Source: Cristatella mucedo (taxonomy: Eukaryota; Bryozoa; Phylactolaemata; Cristatellidae). Taken from it: DNA of 64,000 bases. The stretch is taken from contig WPIO01000021.1 in the NCBI GenBank assembly GCA_009760855.2, forward strand, positions 1 through 64,000, read 5' to 3'. This document shows positions 22,980 to 35,319 of this stretch, piece after piece (position 1 is the stretch's first letter; each line of letters opens with the position of its first letter). Under the pieces are notes generated by a model. The model searched no databases. It saw only the letters and a program-made list of their open reading frames with translations, and was not told where the DNA came from. The position numbers were made by a program, and so were the translations under genes.

Positions 22980-23523
22980 ATGGACCGCAGTCTAGCAACC
23001 AATCGACTTCAAGTTTTGTCAATCACTTTCAGGTCCCTTCATTATTTGGCTCAAACCTAAATATCAAATTTACTCCCCAAATAGGCTAAGCATTGTTCCA
23101 CCCGCTTTTCGGATTCTAACTGTTTAACTATGCCTCGTACAAACATCAAATCCTTTGGAGACCGTGCATTTAGTTCGCATGCTCCCAAAGCCTGGAACTT
23201 ACTCCCGACCTGCGTCACGACATCTCCTCACCTATCCACATTAAAAAAAAACTGAAAAGGCATTGTGTGATAGCATTTAATGGATCCCTGTGATTCGTTC
23301 TTTATGTGCTTATGCGTGCTGACACTGCTGCATTCTGCCACTACCCAAGCTTGATGCTGACCCTGTGCATTTCACCCGTATTCGTGTTATTCTTGCTGTT
23401 TATTGAGCATGCTACCACTAACCATTTGATAATGCTTCCCTTGCTGTAATTATAAAGCACCTAGAAATAAATTGAGTTCTCTGATGGCGCTTTATCAAAT
23501 GTATTATTATTATTATTATTTTT
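22980..23523 (+). mobile_element. LINE insertion, 3' third, in duplication copy A
   Basis: It starts in the RT C-terminus ('GACTTCAAGTTTTGTCAATC', 'CCCGCTTTTCGGATTC', 'GGAGACCGTGCATTTAGTTC') and runs to the hairpin ('AAGCACCTAG...GATGGCGCTTT') and an (ATT)n tail. Duplication copies B and C lack it, going directly from the 'CATCATTT'-like left flank to the 'GAGGCTGGC'-like right flank. It carries a 1-bp-scale frame disruption and an A8 run. Confidence 0.8.
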
Positions 23524-24082
23524 CCGCACTCCATTGTAAGTCTGCTTGAGGCTGGCAAATATTATAGGAGCATTGCTAGGTAGGCCGTATGGTAAAGGCT
23601 GTCTAACTAAAAGCAACTACAGAAACAAAACTCGTTTATTATTACAACAGTAACAAAAATATGTGATCATAACTTTAATTACTTCTTGCCCAAGAAAAAA
23701 TACGAGGTATTTAAATGTTGAACTAAATGAAGATTCTGATTATACGTTGGCCTAATGGTGAGCCCAGTCTAGATGGCGATTCCCGCCGAGTATAGGTCAA
23801 GGACTGCATTCCCGGTTCGTCAAACACTCAAATATTACCTTCACTATTTTTTCGACCTCGTCAGTTGATCGCATGAAACCAAAAATATGGCTAAATTTAA
23901 CATCGCAAAATGTAGCTCATAATTAAGGTGAGAGTAAATCTGTATGGTGGTTCATCATCTGCCAAAAATGAGCCCATAAGAAATGCCACAGTGCTCATTC
24001 TAATTGCCAAGTCATGGTCCATACCTGTTAACTAGATGTATTGAGAAATCTGTTGCACTAGTGCTTTCGAATGAGATTTTAA

Positions 24083-24262
24083 TCTTAGCTAATTTAAAAG
24101 ACCTTTTTGTATAGCCACAAAAGAGTCTTACTGGCTATCACTACCACGTTAGTAGGCAATAACAGATTGCCCACCTGGATGGTTTGAACCCGTGATCATG
24201 GTCGTGAAGAGTGAGCACCAATACCTCCTGCCCTATCAAAACCCAGTGTAATAAATTTATTC
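24083..24262 (-). mobile_element. tRNA-like SINE, copy 4
   Basis: On the reverse strand: 'CTTCACGACCATGATCACGG', B-box-like 'GGGTTCAAACCATCC', body 'GTGGTAGTGATAGCCAGTAA', end 'GGCTATACAAAAAGGTC'. The A-box side is eroded. Confidence 0.6.
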
Positions 24263-26340
24263 TCCGAGCCATTTCGCTTTTCTGCTAACACTGAGCATGA
24301 CTACAGTCTTTTTATACACGGCTGCTCAACCGCTCTATTCAGGAGATGTATAGTTTTATTGCTATATGCAGTGAGATATATCATTATTTGCATTCACATG
24401 CTTCATTATCGTGCCATAGAGGAGCTTCTACCAAGATGATGACACATAAATTTCCTACAGTTTCCTAGCGATTGGAGTATTATAAATTATATTCAAAAAT
24501 GCATCTCGGCAAGGAAGGGGTCTGATTCGTGCTGCAAACCTAACATCTAGTATCCCAGTGCCGAGAGAAATTCTTTATTACAAAAAATGACAGTCTTCCT
24601 AATTTTCTTCATACTTACTGGCCGGTGAGCATTTGATACATATTTCTCACAGTGATAGCCTATTATTTCTTAAATTCCTAATACTTTCGTAATAATCGAA
24701 TCTAAATAATAAATCCACGTAGGCTAACTAAATCTTGATACCCTTAGCTCTTCCTAGTGACTTGTCCTTATAACATTAGCCTATATTGCAGAGAGGTTTT
24801 TTACGAAAATATAATCTTTGTGACCTTGGATTCTTCTAATAAAATGTTGGAACTGTTAATAGTTTTGCGAGGAAACTAAAGGATGACTACTAAATAATCG
24901 CAATAATAGGTATTGTATATGGTCCTAAGAGTACTAAACCTCTTTTGAGGCACTTCACATCTTCTGGATTAGAATGATTTCAGGATAATGATGGTAGGCC
25001 TTCAAACAAGTGCCACTTGTTATGCGTGGCACTCTACTGCACACTGCAAATAAAAGCAAAAAATGTGCCAGCGTTGTCAGATGCTTGCTAACACCTGAGA
25101 TACAGGCTTACCTCTAATAATAGCCAGTTGCATTTGCATGTGCTCATGAAGCAATACTGAAATGATGTGCTTAAAAAGAATGTGGGGCAATGGCGGGGTT
25201 GGTGCTGACTTGCATGGCCTACTTGAGCTGACCGCTTGAATTAGATCAGAACTGCAGCTTGTATATTATACAGCCCTCCTCACTTAAAAAATTGACTTGA
25301 ATTAATTATTGAATGAACGGCTGATTTCTGATCCTCTGGTTGTGGCACTTACGATGGTCAGATCCAGATCGTGGTTGGCTAAGAAATCGAAGCTTCTAAA
25401 AACCCATAATATGGGAATTCTGTAATTAAACACATAGATGTGTGTTCACTTTTGTGATTTTCTTTGGAGAGAGAAAATATATATATACTTTTCCGAGCAA
25501 AATAACTGTGCCGTCATTGAATGCGTTGCAAATGAAGTAAGAGTACGTTACATCTACATTTGTAGTCAACTGAAAAACCTTAGCTGCAAGTGACAACGTG
25601 CCATCTATGAAGAAAACAATTCTTTTTTTCTGTCTTATGCATCTGAGCAACCGCTTCCACTGCTAGACATTAGGGCAGCTATAGAAACAGTTACTTATTC
25701 TATTGGACCATCTTTGTTTTCTTAAATGCAATAATCATGTTAGACTTTGATTTATATCAATTGTCCATTGTTAAAAATTGACTGCATTGAAAAGAAAAGA
25801 CTAATTCCACTGCTACGCTAGCCGATAGCAAATATGGCAGCAGCCACAGAGAAGGCAATATTTCTCAGGCTTGGAGATTGATTCCTTAGTGTACTCATTC
25901 TACAATCCATCAGAAGACAGTGTACAGGCTGACTGAAGAAAATGAATGCATTAGCTCTCTCACTTAACTGTGGCCTTTCATAGCAGTCTAAGGATCCGTA
26001 AAAGGTTTCTGGCTCCACGTCACCAAATCCTAAAATTATTAGTCTAAAAAAATCGTGAGCCCTGCAGGACACTATTTCCGGACCAGCTAATGCAATGGGC
26101 GGCTAATATGAGATGACTGTCAGTTCAAATTAAGCCTTAGCTAAGTTAGGTTTGTCGCTATACAATTAATTGGCCAAGTCCAGCTTACAGCTCAATGAAT
26201 GAGCTCCTTCTGTACAGTGGAGGCTCGCAAAGGCTGAACCGAGGAGAACGAGTCTTCCATCACGCATACACATACTTCATTCGTAGCCCTAGTAAATCAC
26301 TGACCTGAGTCCCCTATCCTCTTTCTTCTGAAAAATAATA
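24263..26340. other. Unassigned intergenic sequence
   Basis: No repeat shared with the rest of the window was noticed. Short minus-strand frames (25426-25650, 25818-26072) look mildly protein-like but have no motif, splice support or second copy, so I do not call them. Confidence 0.4.
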
Positions 26341-26343
26341 AGC

Positions 26344-27283
26344 GATCTTCAGGAAAAGGCAAGTCAGACAGCGAGGAACTTTCATCAGACTCCGATTCTA
26401 ACTCTACAGGTGATCAAGAAATGAAAGCAATACTTCCCTACTGAAAATACATCAACGATCTGACCAGCAAGCTTGGTTTTTATTCGTTCAATGCGGAGCT
26501 TCCGACATCTAGGATAAGTTGATTAGCTAGCTAGTGCTTTAGTGATTCCGTTTGCTGGACCCTGACGTAGAATTTCCATTGTCATTCATGACGGATGTAT
26601 GGTTACACGTGGAAGTTACGGTAATAATACGTTTCAAAACAGAATGGAGAAAAGGGAAGACAGTTTATTAAAGTGCATGAGCATCTACAATATCCACTTT
26701 AATAATTAAAATTGGGCATTTAAATGCTAAAACTTAAATGAATGGAAAAGGTTTGGATCTTCAAAGGGTTTTATAAAACGTGGCCATGGATTTCCAGTAG
26801 CTTATGCTTTCTGAACTCTGCTAAAAATTATGACGCCCGATTAGTGTAAAGTGGGATTTTTGCAAGTTTAGTTAAACAACTGCGATTTAGCGGAAGAGCC
26901 ATTGTTAAATAAACACCGATTGAGATCCATAATCGGCCGAAGCTGAAAGTAAAATGTCCTATCGCTAGCAGCAGCAGGCCGGAGAGGATGACGAAGAAGT
27001 CGAATCACCAGAAGTTGGCGAGCTGGAGCAATTCTTTAGTTGCTTAAACGTCAAAAAGTTGGAGAGGCGCTAGAAGACGCTGCAGGGCTGTATGCTGCAG
27101 AACCTGAAAGAAAGAGCCTTTAATGCAAGCAATAACGCGATGAGAGACAAGAAAGAAACAGAAGCACCCTTAATTTTTACTGTTGAAGAAATTTTTAAAG
27201 CTCCAGCAGTAACGTGCGGAAAAAACTGGGGTAAAAATAAAAAACACGTGAATTTCTCCGGGATTTTTATGGGCATAAGCTAG
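26344..27283 (+). pseudogene. Possible decayed coding remnant, acidic low-complexity
   Basis: Two plus-strand stretches with protein-like composition. One, ending near 26434, reads 'KSDSEELSSDSDSNSTGDQE' after a pyrimidine-rich tract and an AG. The other (about 26969-27283) reads 'QAGEDDEEVESPEVGELEQF', then a TAG, then continues in the same frame to 'VNFSGIFMGIS' and a stop. Charged residues and frame continuity across a single stop suggest a dead exon or retrocopy. No family is recognised, and chance remains possible. Confidence 0.25.
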
Positions 27284-27484
27284 TGCGGGCATAAATTGTT
27301 CCTTCTTTAGTCCAATGTTGGTCGGTTTGAGCATTTAAGCATGATTCATCGTATTCTAATATGATGGCGTCTTTTGAAAGCTCAGGCGCCTGTTGACCTC
27401 AATCGCAAAGATCTTTACCTTCTGTTCTTGGGGTCTGATATCTGCACCCACGAAAATTTACTTTTCATATTTCTTTGTCAGTAG

Positions 27485-27790
27485 AAATAATTAAAGTGCA
27501 GTTGTACAGCGCCGTCAGAGAACTTATTCTCTTTCTAAGCAGTTTACAAAAGTTTCACTTTCTCGGCACTTTACTGAGATTACTAAATGATTTGTGGTAG
27601 CATCCTCAAGCAGCAGGCACAGTTTAAGCAGGTACATGCTTATGAAAGGGTAATCACATAGACCCATCTAATGCAGTAATAAAAACGTGCGTTTTAAGCA
27701 CCTTTAAAATGTCATTATGTCAGGAGACGTTGTGACATGCGTCAGCAGTGAGTCCCAGCCTTTGCCAGCATAATGAATGTCATGCAAGCT
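27485..27790 (-). mobile_element. Decayed LINE 3' region
   Basis: Reversed hairpin ('TACAGCGCCGTCAGAGAACT', 'TCTCTTTCTAAGCAGTTTAC') at 27.5 kb, and reversed ORF2 end at 27.7 kb ('GTCAGGAGACGTTGTGACAT', 'GTGAGTCCCAGCCTTTG'). The intervening UTR is strongly altered. Confidence 0.6.
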
Positions 27791-29699
27791 CATATTACTC
27801 TAAACAAGCACCACTAAAGTCTCTTTTTTTAGCCTTTAAATCCATCGGTTAAGTACCAAGCATGTGCGCAACGAATGGCTTCCCAAGACTTTTTACGCCC
27901 AGCGAAGCCAGCTTTTGCGATGGGTAACCAAGTTAGGTGGCGCTCGGAGCTGAGCAGCCAGCAGAGCAGGAAGCAGGTCTTTAAAAAGTCAGGTGACAAA
28001 GCTGGCAGTTCTGCGAACTGTTCTTTCGTTCGTTTGTAGGTATTGGAGACCTGACTCATATTGTCGCACTAGAATAATTAGGTTAATAAGGCTGCGAGTG
28101 TCCTTGGTTGGTTAAGTGACGTACTGTCCTCGGCTTCGGATTGCCTCATTTGCAATGAGTTGGATTTATGATGCAGTAGACCAGCGGTCACATTTGCATC
28201 TCCACTTCCGTAAGTGCAACAAGAGTCTATATTCTGCTGCTGCTGGAATACGCAAACTGTATTAAGACGACGGAAAAAGAAGACAGATGTAGTTAAGAGT
28301 GTATGGAAATAATGCGATACAATAATAATAGTTAAATGAATCGGAACTGTCACGAACAGGAACCGATCTTGGGGGAAAAATCAGCGAAATATGAGCATTG
28401 TGTCGTATTATTGACCTTGTTATGAATTACATGGCTATCCATGTGCTTTTCTGAATAATTTTGCCCTATCAGTTTATTACGTAGGTAAAAGTGCCGATAA
28501 TTGTACTCAAGCACTCAGAACTGCTAAATGAATCTGGAACGGTAGCAGATCTAAATGGTTTGGAGCTAATTCTAATAGTGAGGATTCGTTGCAAAAATGG
28601 CACGACTTTGTGCAGGAAAATTGATCCTCGATAAGGTTTTATATATTATAATTCATTCTGAAGTGATTCCTTTGCTAACTGAGCTAAGTCTTTGAAAGAT
28701 TATTATCCTTGAGGAGCTCTAGGTTTTCGAAGAGATAAAGATCATACCTGAAATGTACTGATTTTTTGTTTAAAATTCCACCCATTCAGGATCAGCTGAC
28801 AAATGAAGCCATCCATTTTTGATCGGCTACAGGGGATTTAGGTCTACTTTGAAACTTTAAATTAAAAAATTGTGATAGATGGGGAACTCAGTAAACTCAT
28901 TCACGAGGAACCTGCAGTAGCTAAGTAGCATATTAAGGAATAGTATCCAAACCGCTTGGCATTTGTCACGTCTTGTAGGATTACTTTTGCTGCAAACTGC
29001 TAGTATACATATTTATAATTTGCATGAAGTTCCAACCTTAACCATTCTCAGGTGGTTATTACATTCTGTTTCTCGATGCTATTCATAAAGGAAGCTAATC
29101 TGGCTCCCAATGTTACAAAATGCATCTGCATACGTTAAGCTTCTAGCTGAATGCTACCTAAAATTCCATTCACTATCTGATGCATTTCCGAAAACTGCTT
29201 TAAAAAGGAATATTTCTCAGTTATAAATACCAGTATAATGTGCATTCATATATTTATTTTCCAAATATAACGGAACTCATATACCCTTCACTTCCTGTGG
29301 CTTTCGACTTCTTACTTATCTTCCCTGTCATAACAAAAGGAATACTCTTTGAATGAGCCCCCGAACCTCTGCTCTCACATTGTTAATCACTCAATATTGT
29401 AGTATCACTCAGAGCGTGGACTTTTAATTTGAGCTGGGCAATATTTCTAAATTAAGCAGTATATTATAGCCGTATTTTAACAAGTGCTTCGAAAATAACT
29501 ACTCTTACAATTGAGAAATACTTAAGGTTTTGGAAGCGTTGAAATAAAAAAGCAAGCTGTTGTTGCTAAAGAGTTCAAAGTGAGTCAGTTGACTATATAT
29601 ATAATAGATAAATCAGAAAAGGAGATTAACCATAGCACTAACCACTTGGAATGTTAACCAAAAGATAAAGCTTCAAAGTCTCAGGCAAAGCAATTGCTC
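27791..29699. other. Unassigned sequence with one protein-like open frame
   Basis: The reverse-strand frame at 27829-28059 (76 codons) has balanced, slightly GC-richer composition and a protein-like sequence ('FAELPALSPDFLKTCF', 'HLTWLPIAKAGFAGRKKS'), but no motif I recognise. The rest is AT-rich with no visible gene or repeat. Confidence 0.3.
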
Positions 29700-30775
29700 A
29701 ATAACAATAATAATGCACAATAAAGCGCCCTCAGAGAACTCAATCTCTTTCTAGGCGCTTAACATTTGCTGCCAAAGAAACACGATCGAATGGTGAGTGT
29801 TATCATGCTTGATAACAACATGAATTATATGGTTAGGGGTGACATGCACAGGGTCAGCATGCAAGTGTGGTTAGTGGCAGCATGCAACAGCGTCAGCACG
29901 CATAATCTGTTGGCTACCGAATGCATACCGAAAGCCTCTTAGGCTGTGAGTGTGCTATAAAAAACTCTCCTGCATAACACCTAAGTGGTCTTTATGACTT
30001 TGTGGAGTTACAGACGGAGATATATTACATACATTATATAATCACATAGAGTTCGAATTAATGGGACCCATTAAATGCTGTCATAAATGGGTGCATCTTT
30101 GTTTTCTTTTTAAATGTGGTCAAGTCAGGGGATGTCGTGACGGAAGTCGGGAGTGAGTTCCAGGCTTTGGGAACATACGAATTACAGGTACGATCTCCAA
30201 AGGATTTGAGGTTCGTATGAGGTAAAGCTAAGCAGTTAGATTCAAAAAAGCTGGCGGCAGGATGCGTAACCAGGTGGGGGAGTGGATCTGATAGGTAGGC
30301 CGGAGCCAGAGCACGAAGTCACCTAAAAGTGAGCGACAAAACCTTGAAGTCGATCCGTTGCTTGACTGGAAGCCAGTGCAAGTCGGCAAGACGTGGTACG
30401 ATGTGGAAACTGTGAATCTCACGACAGACAAACCTAGCTGCAGAGTTTTGCACCAGCTGTAATTGCCTGATTGTACACACTGATAGGCCAACAAACACTG
30501 AGTTACAGCAGTGAAGATAGAATGCCTCAAATGCATGGACCCACTTAAATTTTGTACCCACATCTACAAAAGGCCGGATTTTAGTTATGTTATGTAGCAG
30601 AAAGTATTCGACTTGATTGTACAGTTGATGTGGTCGTCTAACGAAAGGTCACTTCGGAACATGACACCGAGATTTCGTGCAGGTTCAACGGGAGATAGGC
30701 TGGCAGAGCCGATTTTGAGCTTTAGCCTTACCAATTTCAGAATCACACTTGGTTTCCCCATAACTAGTAAGTTTA
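29700..30775 (-). mobile_element. LINE, RT C-terminal half and 3' end, with an insertion
   Basis: The AAT-rich tail and reversed hairpin at 29.70-29.77 kb are followed by the 3' UTR, ORF2 end and RT C-terminus up to a 'GTTTCCCCATAACTAGTAAG' landmark at 30.77 kb, which corresponds to N-L-L-V-M-G-K-P in intact copies. Between about 29.91 and 30.06 kb some 150 bp of unrelated sequence replaces the usual short UTR junction. Several stops are present. Confidence 0.8.
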
Positions 30776-31537
30776 CTTGAGCACTGGTGGCACGGTTTTA
30801 TCAAATGCAGTAGCACGATTCAGTGATCAGTGGCACAGTAATGATGGAGGAGTAGCTGCTAACTGCGAAGCTTGATTTTACGTCCTTTTTTCCATAAATG
30901 GCCAGCTCCAGCATCTTAGGATTAGACATAGCGTTACGTTTATGAAGATTAGCTATGAAAGAGCTACCTACAGATCATACGGGAAAAGAAAAATGTATCG
31001 CCAACATCTAATCAACCTTGATTGAAGCGTATGCATTCGATATCTTTAATAGCGATGCAACAGGCCAATTGTACCTTTAGTAGTGCCCGGGCACATTACC
31101 TGTAATTGGCGTTCAACCAACTCTTGGAAAAGCACCGAAATAACTATCAACTAAGCGTCTTCTCTGCAACTGTAATGGCATTAAAAAAAAGCATAAATAC
31201 TGTCGAAATTTCCCAATCGTCGGTGCTTTGGAGCTGCCAGATCGCATTTGGCTTATTTCAGTAGCAGCAAGGCTTAGATGGGAAGTTGTATTTAGGGTAA
31301 AATTCTTCTTAATTTGACCGAGAGCCATCAAAACATCATTCTTTTTCCTTATAACGTGGCTCGTCATGAAGTTGAAGGGCAGCTGAATAATCTCAAACTG
31401 TAGTGTAGGCCGCCGAGTATAACATCTAATGTAATATATCTCAGTCTGTAACTTCATTAAGACAGAGACTGTAGGTGCTATGCAGGAATGTTTTGTATAG
31501 CTCACTCAATGACTAAGCGCCTATCGTTAGCAGACAA
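30776..31537. other. Unassigned sequence
   Basis: It contains a 130-codon minus-strand open frame (31113-31505) with no recognisable domain, no splice evidence and no counterpart in the paralogous region before 46.09 kb, so it is not called as a gene. Confidence 0.4.
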
Positions 31538-33185
31538 TGTCAAAGAACAAGGGAAGCAGCAAACGTTCGTCTCTGCAGAGTTAGGTTTCCAAATATAGCT
31601 TTAAGTGAAAGAGCGTTCGGTGGTACTTCCGACCGGCCAACTAAAGCCGGAAAATTTTGCATAGTTCGCAGATAACCGAGCCAGAACGTGCAAGGTGACA
31701 TGAAGGCAAGCGTGAAGAATGCACACAATAACCCAGAGCCGGGCTAATCGACTGTTAACTCCTATGTAACCATTGTCCACGATTAAGTAAATGTACTAGT
31801 CCTTGCTCATGAAAATGGATGCACACATTCGTGTCGGACTCCACGTGAGTCCTCACATAGCATTACAAAATGAGTTTACAAAGCTTCATTCGGATGGGTG
31901 CTAAAGCAAAGCAGTGCTTGCAACGCTAGTCAAGTCTGTGCACCTACTTGTTTGCTGGTTATGCAGCTGACATTAATAACTAGCGTCTCGTTTGATCGTC
32001 ATAAGTGCCTGTTTCTGACCTGGAACTGCTGGTTGGGCGGACCTGCAGCAGAATTTGAAATCTGCTCTACATAAAAATTTTTAAAGGCGATCAAAAAAGT
32101 TTAAGCCTTAATTCCTATCGATATTTCCATCGGCACATCATTTATCAGCTCTCTATTGCTATTCTTTTTGAGGCTGGCAGATTTTATTTGATATGGCTGC
32201 TTCGGCCATTCCGTGAAAGCTATTTAGCAGAAAGCTATTACAGATAAAAAAAACTCGGATACTATTACAACTGTAAAAAATATGAGCTAGTAATAGTGAC
32301 TACTTTTGCCCATGCAAAAATGAGTGAAACTTCAGTGTTGCACCACAATGAGGGCCTGACTATACGCTGACCTGTCGAGGAGCCTATTCTAGATCGTAGA
32401 AACTGCCAACAGTTTGGTAAGGACTAAATACAACGACCTGGGTCGTCTGGTATTCGAACGTTACTCTAGTCTTATTGTGGTTTGTGACCTTTGCACCAGT
32501 CATCACTTTGGATCGCAAGGTCAAGGGCTCGTTGAGCTGAGAGCTCAAGACTCTAGAATAAACTGACCGCCCTTAAAAATTGCTTATCTTTTGCAATCCT
32601 CCAAAGTTCATGCAGGTAAATTTCCATTTTAGCTGTACAGGTGCAAGCTGCAGCTGCGTCTGCAAATTAGAAAATCCTCTCTCTCATTTAGGAAACTCAT
32701 TACTGTACACTCGTACTAGCACCATCAATATAACACGAACGACTCATAGTAAATGTGAAGCCAGTGACTTTACTAGACTTGTGGATAACGAGCTAACCTG
32801 GCTTATTACAGAGGAAGTTCACATGAAAAATGCAGTCGCTTTTTTGGTAGATGTCGGTCCCTGTGCCAGTTGTTTCGGAGACTGGCGCACCTTTAATTGT
32901 CGTCAGGAAGATCATTGTTATTTACCTCACCATTAAGAAAGTTAACTTACTTTATCGGTCATCAACCAGTTGAACACGGCCACCTCGATCGGGGCGCCTA
33001 TTCCTAGTAGTAACTCAGTCGCTGGCTACGGGTCCCTTAGGCAAATAATGATACAGTCTATCAGGAAAGCTGTGTCTGGTTCTGTAAAAGACTCGTCACG
33101 TTTGACTAGTAAATTTATTTGCTAAATATAGCTGGTCTTATTTAGCTTCATTTATAACCTCCTACAAGGATTTATCAGTGTTTCT
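31538..33185. repeat. Old segmental duplication, copy B
   Basis: Closely matches 46.10-47.74 kb in the same order: 'GTCAAAGAACAAGGGA', 'GTACTTCCGACCGGCCAACT', 'GTGCACCACAATGAGG' (with one change), 'GACGACTCATAGTAAATG'-like stretches, and 'AAGCTGTGTCTGGTTC'. More distantly matches copy A from 22.32 kb. It begins abruptly at 31538, so it is left-truncated relative to A and C. Open frames inside are not conserved between copies. Confidence 0.8.
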
Positions 33186-33700
33186 TAATAATAATAATGC
33201 ATTTCAAATAGTGCCATCAGAGAACTCAATCTCTTTCTAGTCACTTTACATTAACTGCAACGGAAGCAAGATCGCATGGTTGGTCGCAGCATGTTTAGTA
33301 AACAACAAGGATAACATGGTTAGGAGGGACGTGAACAGAGTCAACATGCAACTGTAATTAGTGGCAGCTTGAACAGTGGCAGCTTGAACAGTGTCAGCAC
33401 TCATAAGCACATAAAGGCCAAATCACAGGGACCCACTAAATGCTGCGATAAATAAATGCGTTTTTAGTTTCTTTTTATTGTGGTAAAGTCAGGATATGTC
33501 ATGACCCAATTCGGGAGAGAGTTCCAGGTTTTGGAAGCACACGAAGTGATGGCACGGTCTCGAAATAATTTAAGATTGTTTAGGACCATCTAAAATGCAA
33601 GAGGTTATAGTATACACAAGGATGTAGCTTGTACAGTGTCAGCACGTAAGAGCTCACAAAGGACAAATCACAAGGGCTTTCCAAAGGCTGAGAGAGACAC
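33186..33700 (-). mobile_element. LINE 3' end with a partly repeated UTR
   Basis: AAT-rich tail and reversed hairpin at 33.19-33.25 kb, then the 3' UTR and end of ORF2 to about 33.58 kb. A second partial UTR-like stretch ('GTACAGTGTCAGCACGTAAG') follows at 33.64 kb. The left junction coincides with a 'GTGTTTCTT' shared with copy C near 47.73 kb, suggesting insertion into the duplicated unit. Confidence 0.7.
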
Positions 33701-33754
33701 GTGCTTTTTATCTTCTGCTAAAATATTTGCATCGAAGGAGTTGCAACAGTGAAA

Positions 33755-34015
33755 TTTAACTTTATGCGACAACAACAGAGGTCTACAGCCGGGTTAAATG
33801 TCATCAACTTAGCAATTGCCACATTATGCACGTCATGAAAATCTGCGATGGCTTCCCATTTTGAGCTGCACACAGCTCTAGGTTCTGATACTCACGCATG
33901 CGTCAAGAAACGTGTATCCTCCGATGTACCTATCCAATATGCTGCCTAATCAGGCCTCACGCCTTGCTATCTCTCCTCTGACTCCAAATGTTTGACTCTG
34001 CAGCTTTTGAACCTT
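33755..34015 (+). mobile_element. Highly decayed LINE RT remnant
   Basis: Ordered traces of the RT C-terminus: 'GCAATTGCCACATTATGCAC', 'GCGATGGCTTCCC', and 'CCTATCCAATATGCTGCC' for the conserved A-Y-L-S-x-(I/M)-L-P segment. It resembles the remnant at 7.94-8.24 kb on the equivalent side of gene 1. Confidence 0.4.
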
Positions 34016-35319
34016 AAATATATTAAAACTCGCATTTCAAGTTTTTTTTATTTCATAGCTGGAACTCGCTATTAACAGCCTTCATTCGCGACATATCATA
34101 ACTCAACAGCTTTTAAAATAATTTAAGAACAATCCTTTTCTTTATGAAATTTGCTGAGTCAGTATGACTGTGATCATGTCAGCTTTCTGCGGTTGCCCCT
34201 GCTAGCACTTCCCAAAGTATGTGCTTCTATTTAGGCTATGTAAATTTACTGGAAAGAGATTATGTTATCTTAGTGATACGTAAAGTGTCACCATCTGTAA
34301 CTCTACGAAGTGACAAATATTAAGTGGATATTATGAAGGAGAGTTTTTCTAGAGATCACTCACAGCCTTTGCTGCTTTCGGTTGAAGAGACCAAGAATAT
34401 GTTTATACTCGCGTGGTTACGTTTTCACTGTATCACTATTCACAGTGCCAAGTTAAAAGTAGATTAGCGTCTTTACTTGCGATTTAAATTAGTTCCATTA
34501 CGGAGCAGTTAGTTCAAATTACTTGTCTGTCAAATAATTATTACTAATTAAATGAATTGAAATAGCATTAGTTCACTCAGGATCCCGAAATGCACTGGAT
34601 ATTGTACCAAATCATTAAAAGTATAAACTGTACTTCAAAATATGGAATATCTAATCCAAAAATATAAAATAGAATATGCTTACAAACTAACTTTATTAGT
34701 CATGATGTACAGCTTAACCTTTGAGATTGGACGACTTGAATGTACTGACAGAGTTGGAACGAAAAGGGTGAAGTGAGTAAGTCAATCCTATTCGCTGATT
34801 TTTTGCCTTCTTTTCCACAGTCTCCTTACTTTCAGCTGCCTGGTTTTTCGATGATCGTCTGTCCAATAAGGTCTATTCAACCCTCTTTTTAAATTTTGCT
34901 GAAGTTATTTAGTTAAATGTCATAACATGGATCGTCAGAAAACGCAAATGCAACTTTTTCTGTGTTTCTTTTGAATACAGTCCGGAGGTTTCTCCAACCT
35001 TCTTAATATTTTTTATCTCACTAACTGATATTACCTCTTTCGCATCACCTATTTACAGGCAAACCTCCGTGTGCTGCAGCATCTGTAGCTCCTTTACCTC
35101 CTACGATGTCAGTTCCTTGGCTAGCTAATCGGTGAGTCTTGTCTGGTCATATTAAAATTTTTTCTGAGGGATGTATCCTTCGGCTGCTATGATTTCCGTA
35201 AAGTTTTAGAGGTCATCTTCTGCAGCTTTCACGTCCGCCCTAAATGGCTCACCATGCCTGACAGCGAGTGAATGCCGGTTTTCTTTATAAAAATTCTCGA
35301 ACCAGCCCTAGCTGGCTTT

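Larger units (their letters stand above)
19260..23880. repeat. Old segmental duplication, copy A
   Basis: Ordered similarity to 43.24-47 kb and, from 22.32 kb on, to 31.54-32.5 kb. Examples: 'GTCGAGTCTGCGCTCGACAT' near 19.42 kb against 'GTCGGGTCTGTGCTCGACAT' near 43.36 kb; 'ATACTATCCTTGT' near 20.56 and 44.67 kb; 'GTCAAAGAACAAG' at 22.32, 31.54 and 46.10 kb. No gene is recognised in the shared part. Copy-specific insertions are a LINE tail (19848), a hAT element (21000) and a LINE (22980). Confidence 0.75.

Noticed and set aside
31113-31505. 130-codon reverse open frame
   Set aside because: No motif, no splice or promoter support, no second copy. A frame of this length can arise by chance in 64 kb.
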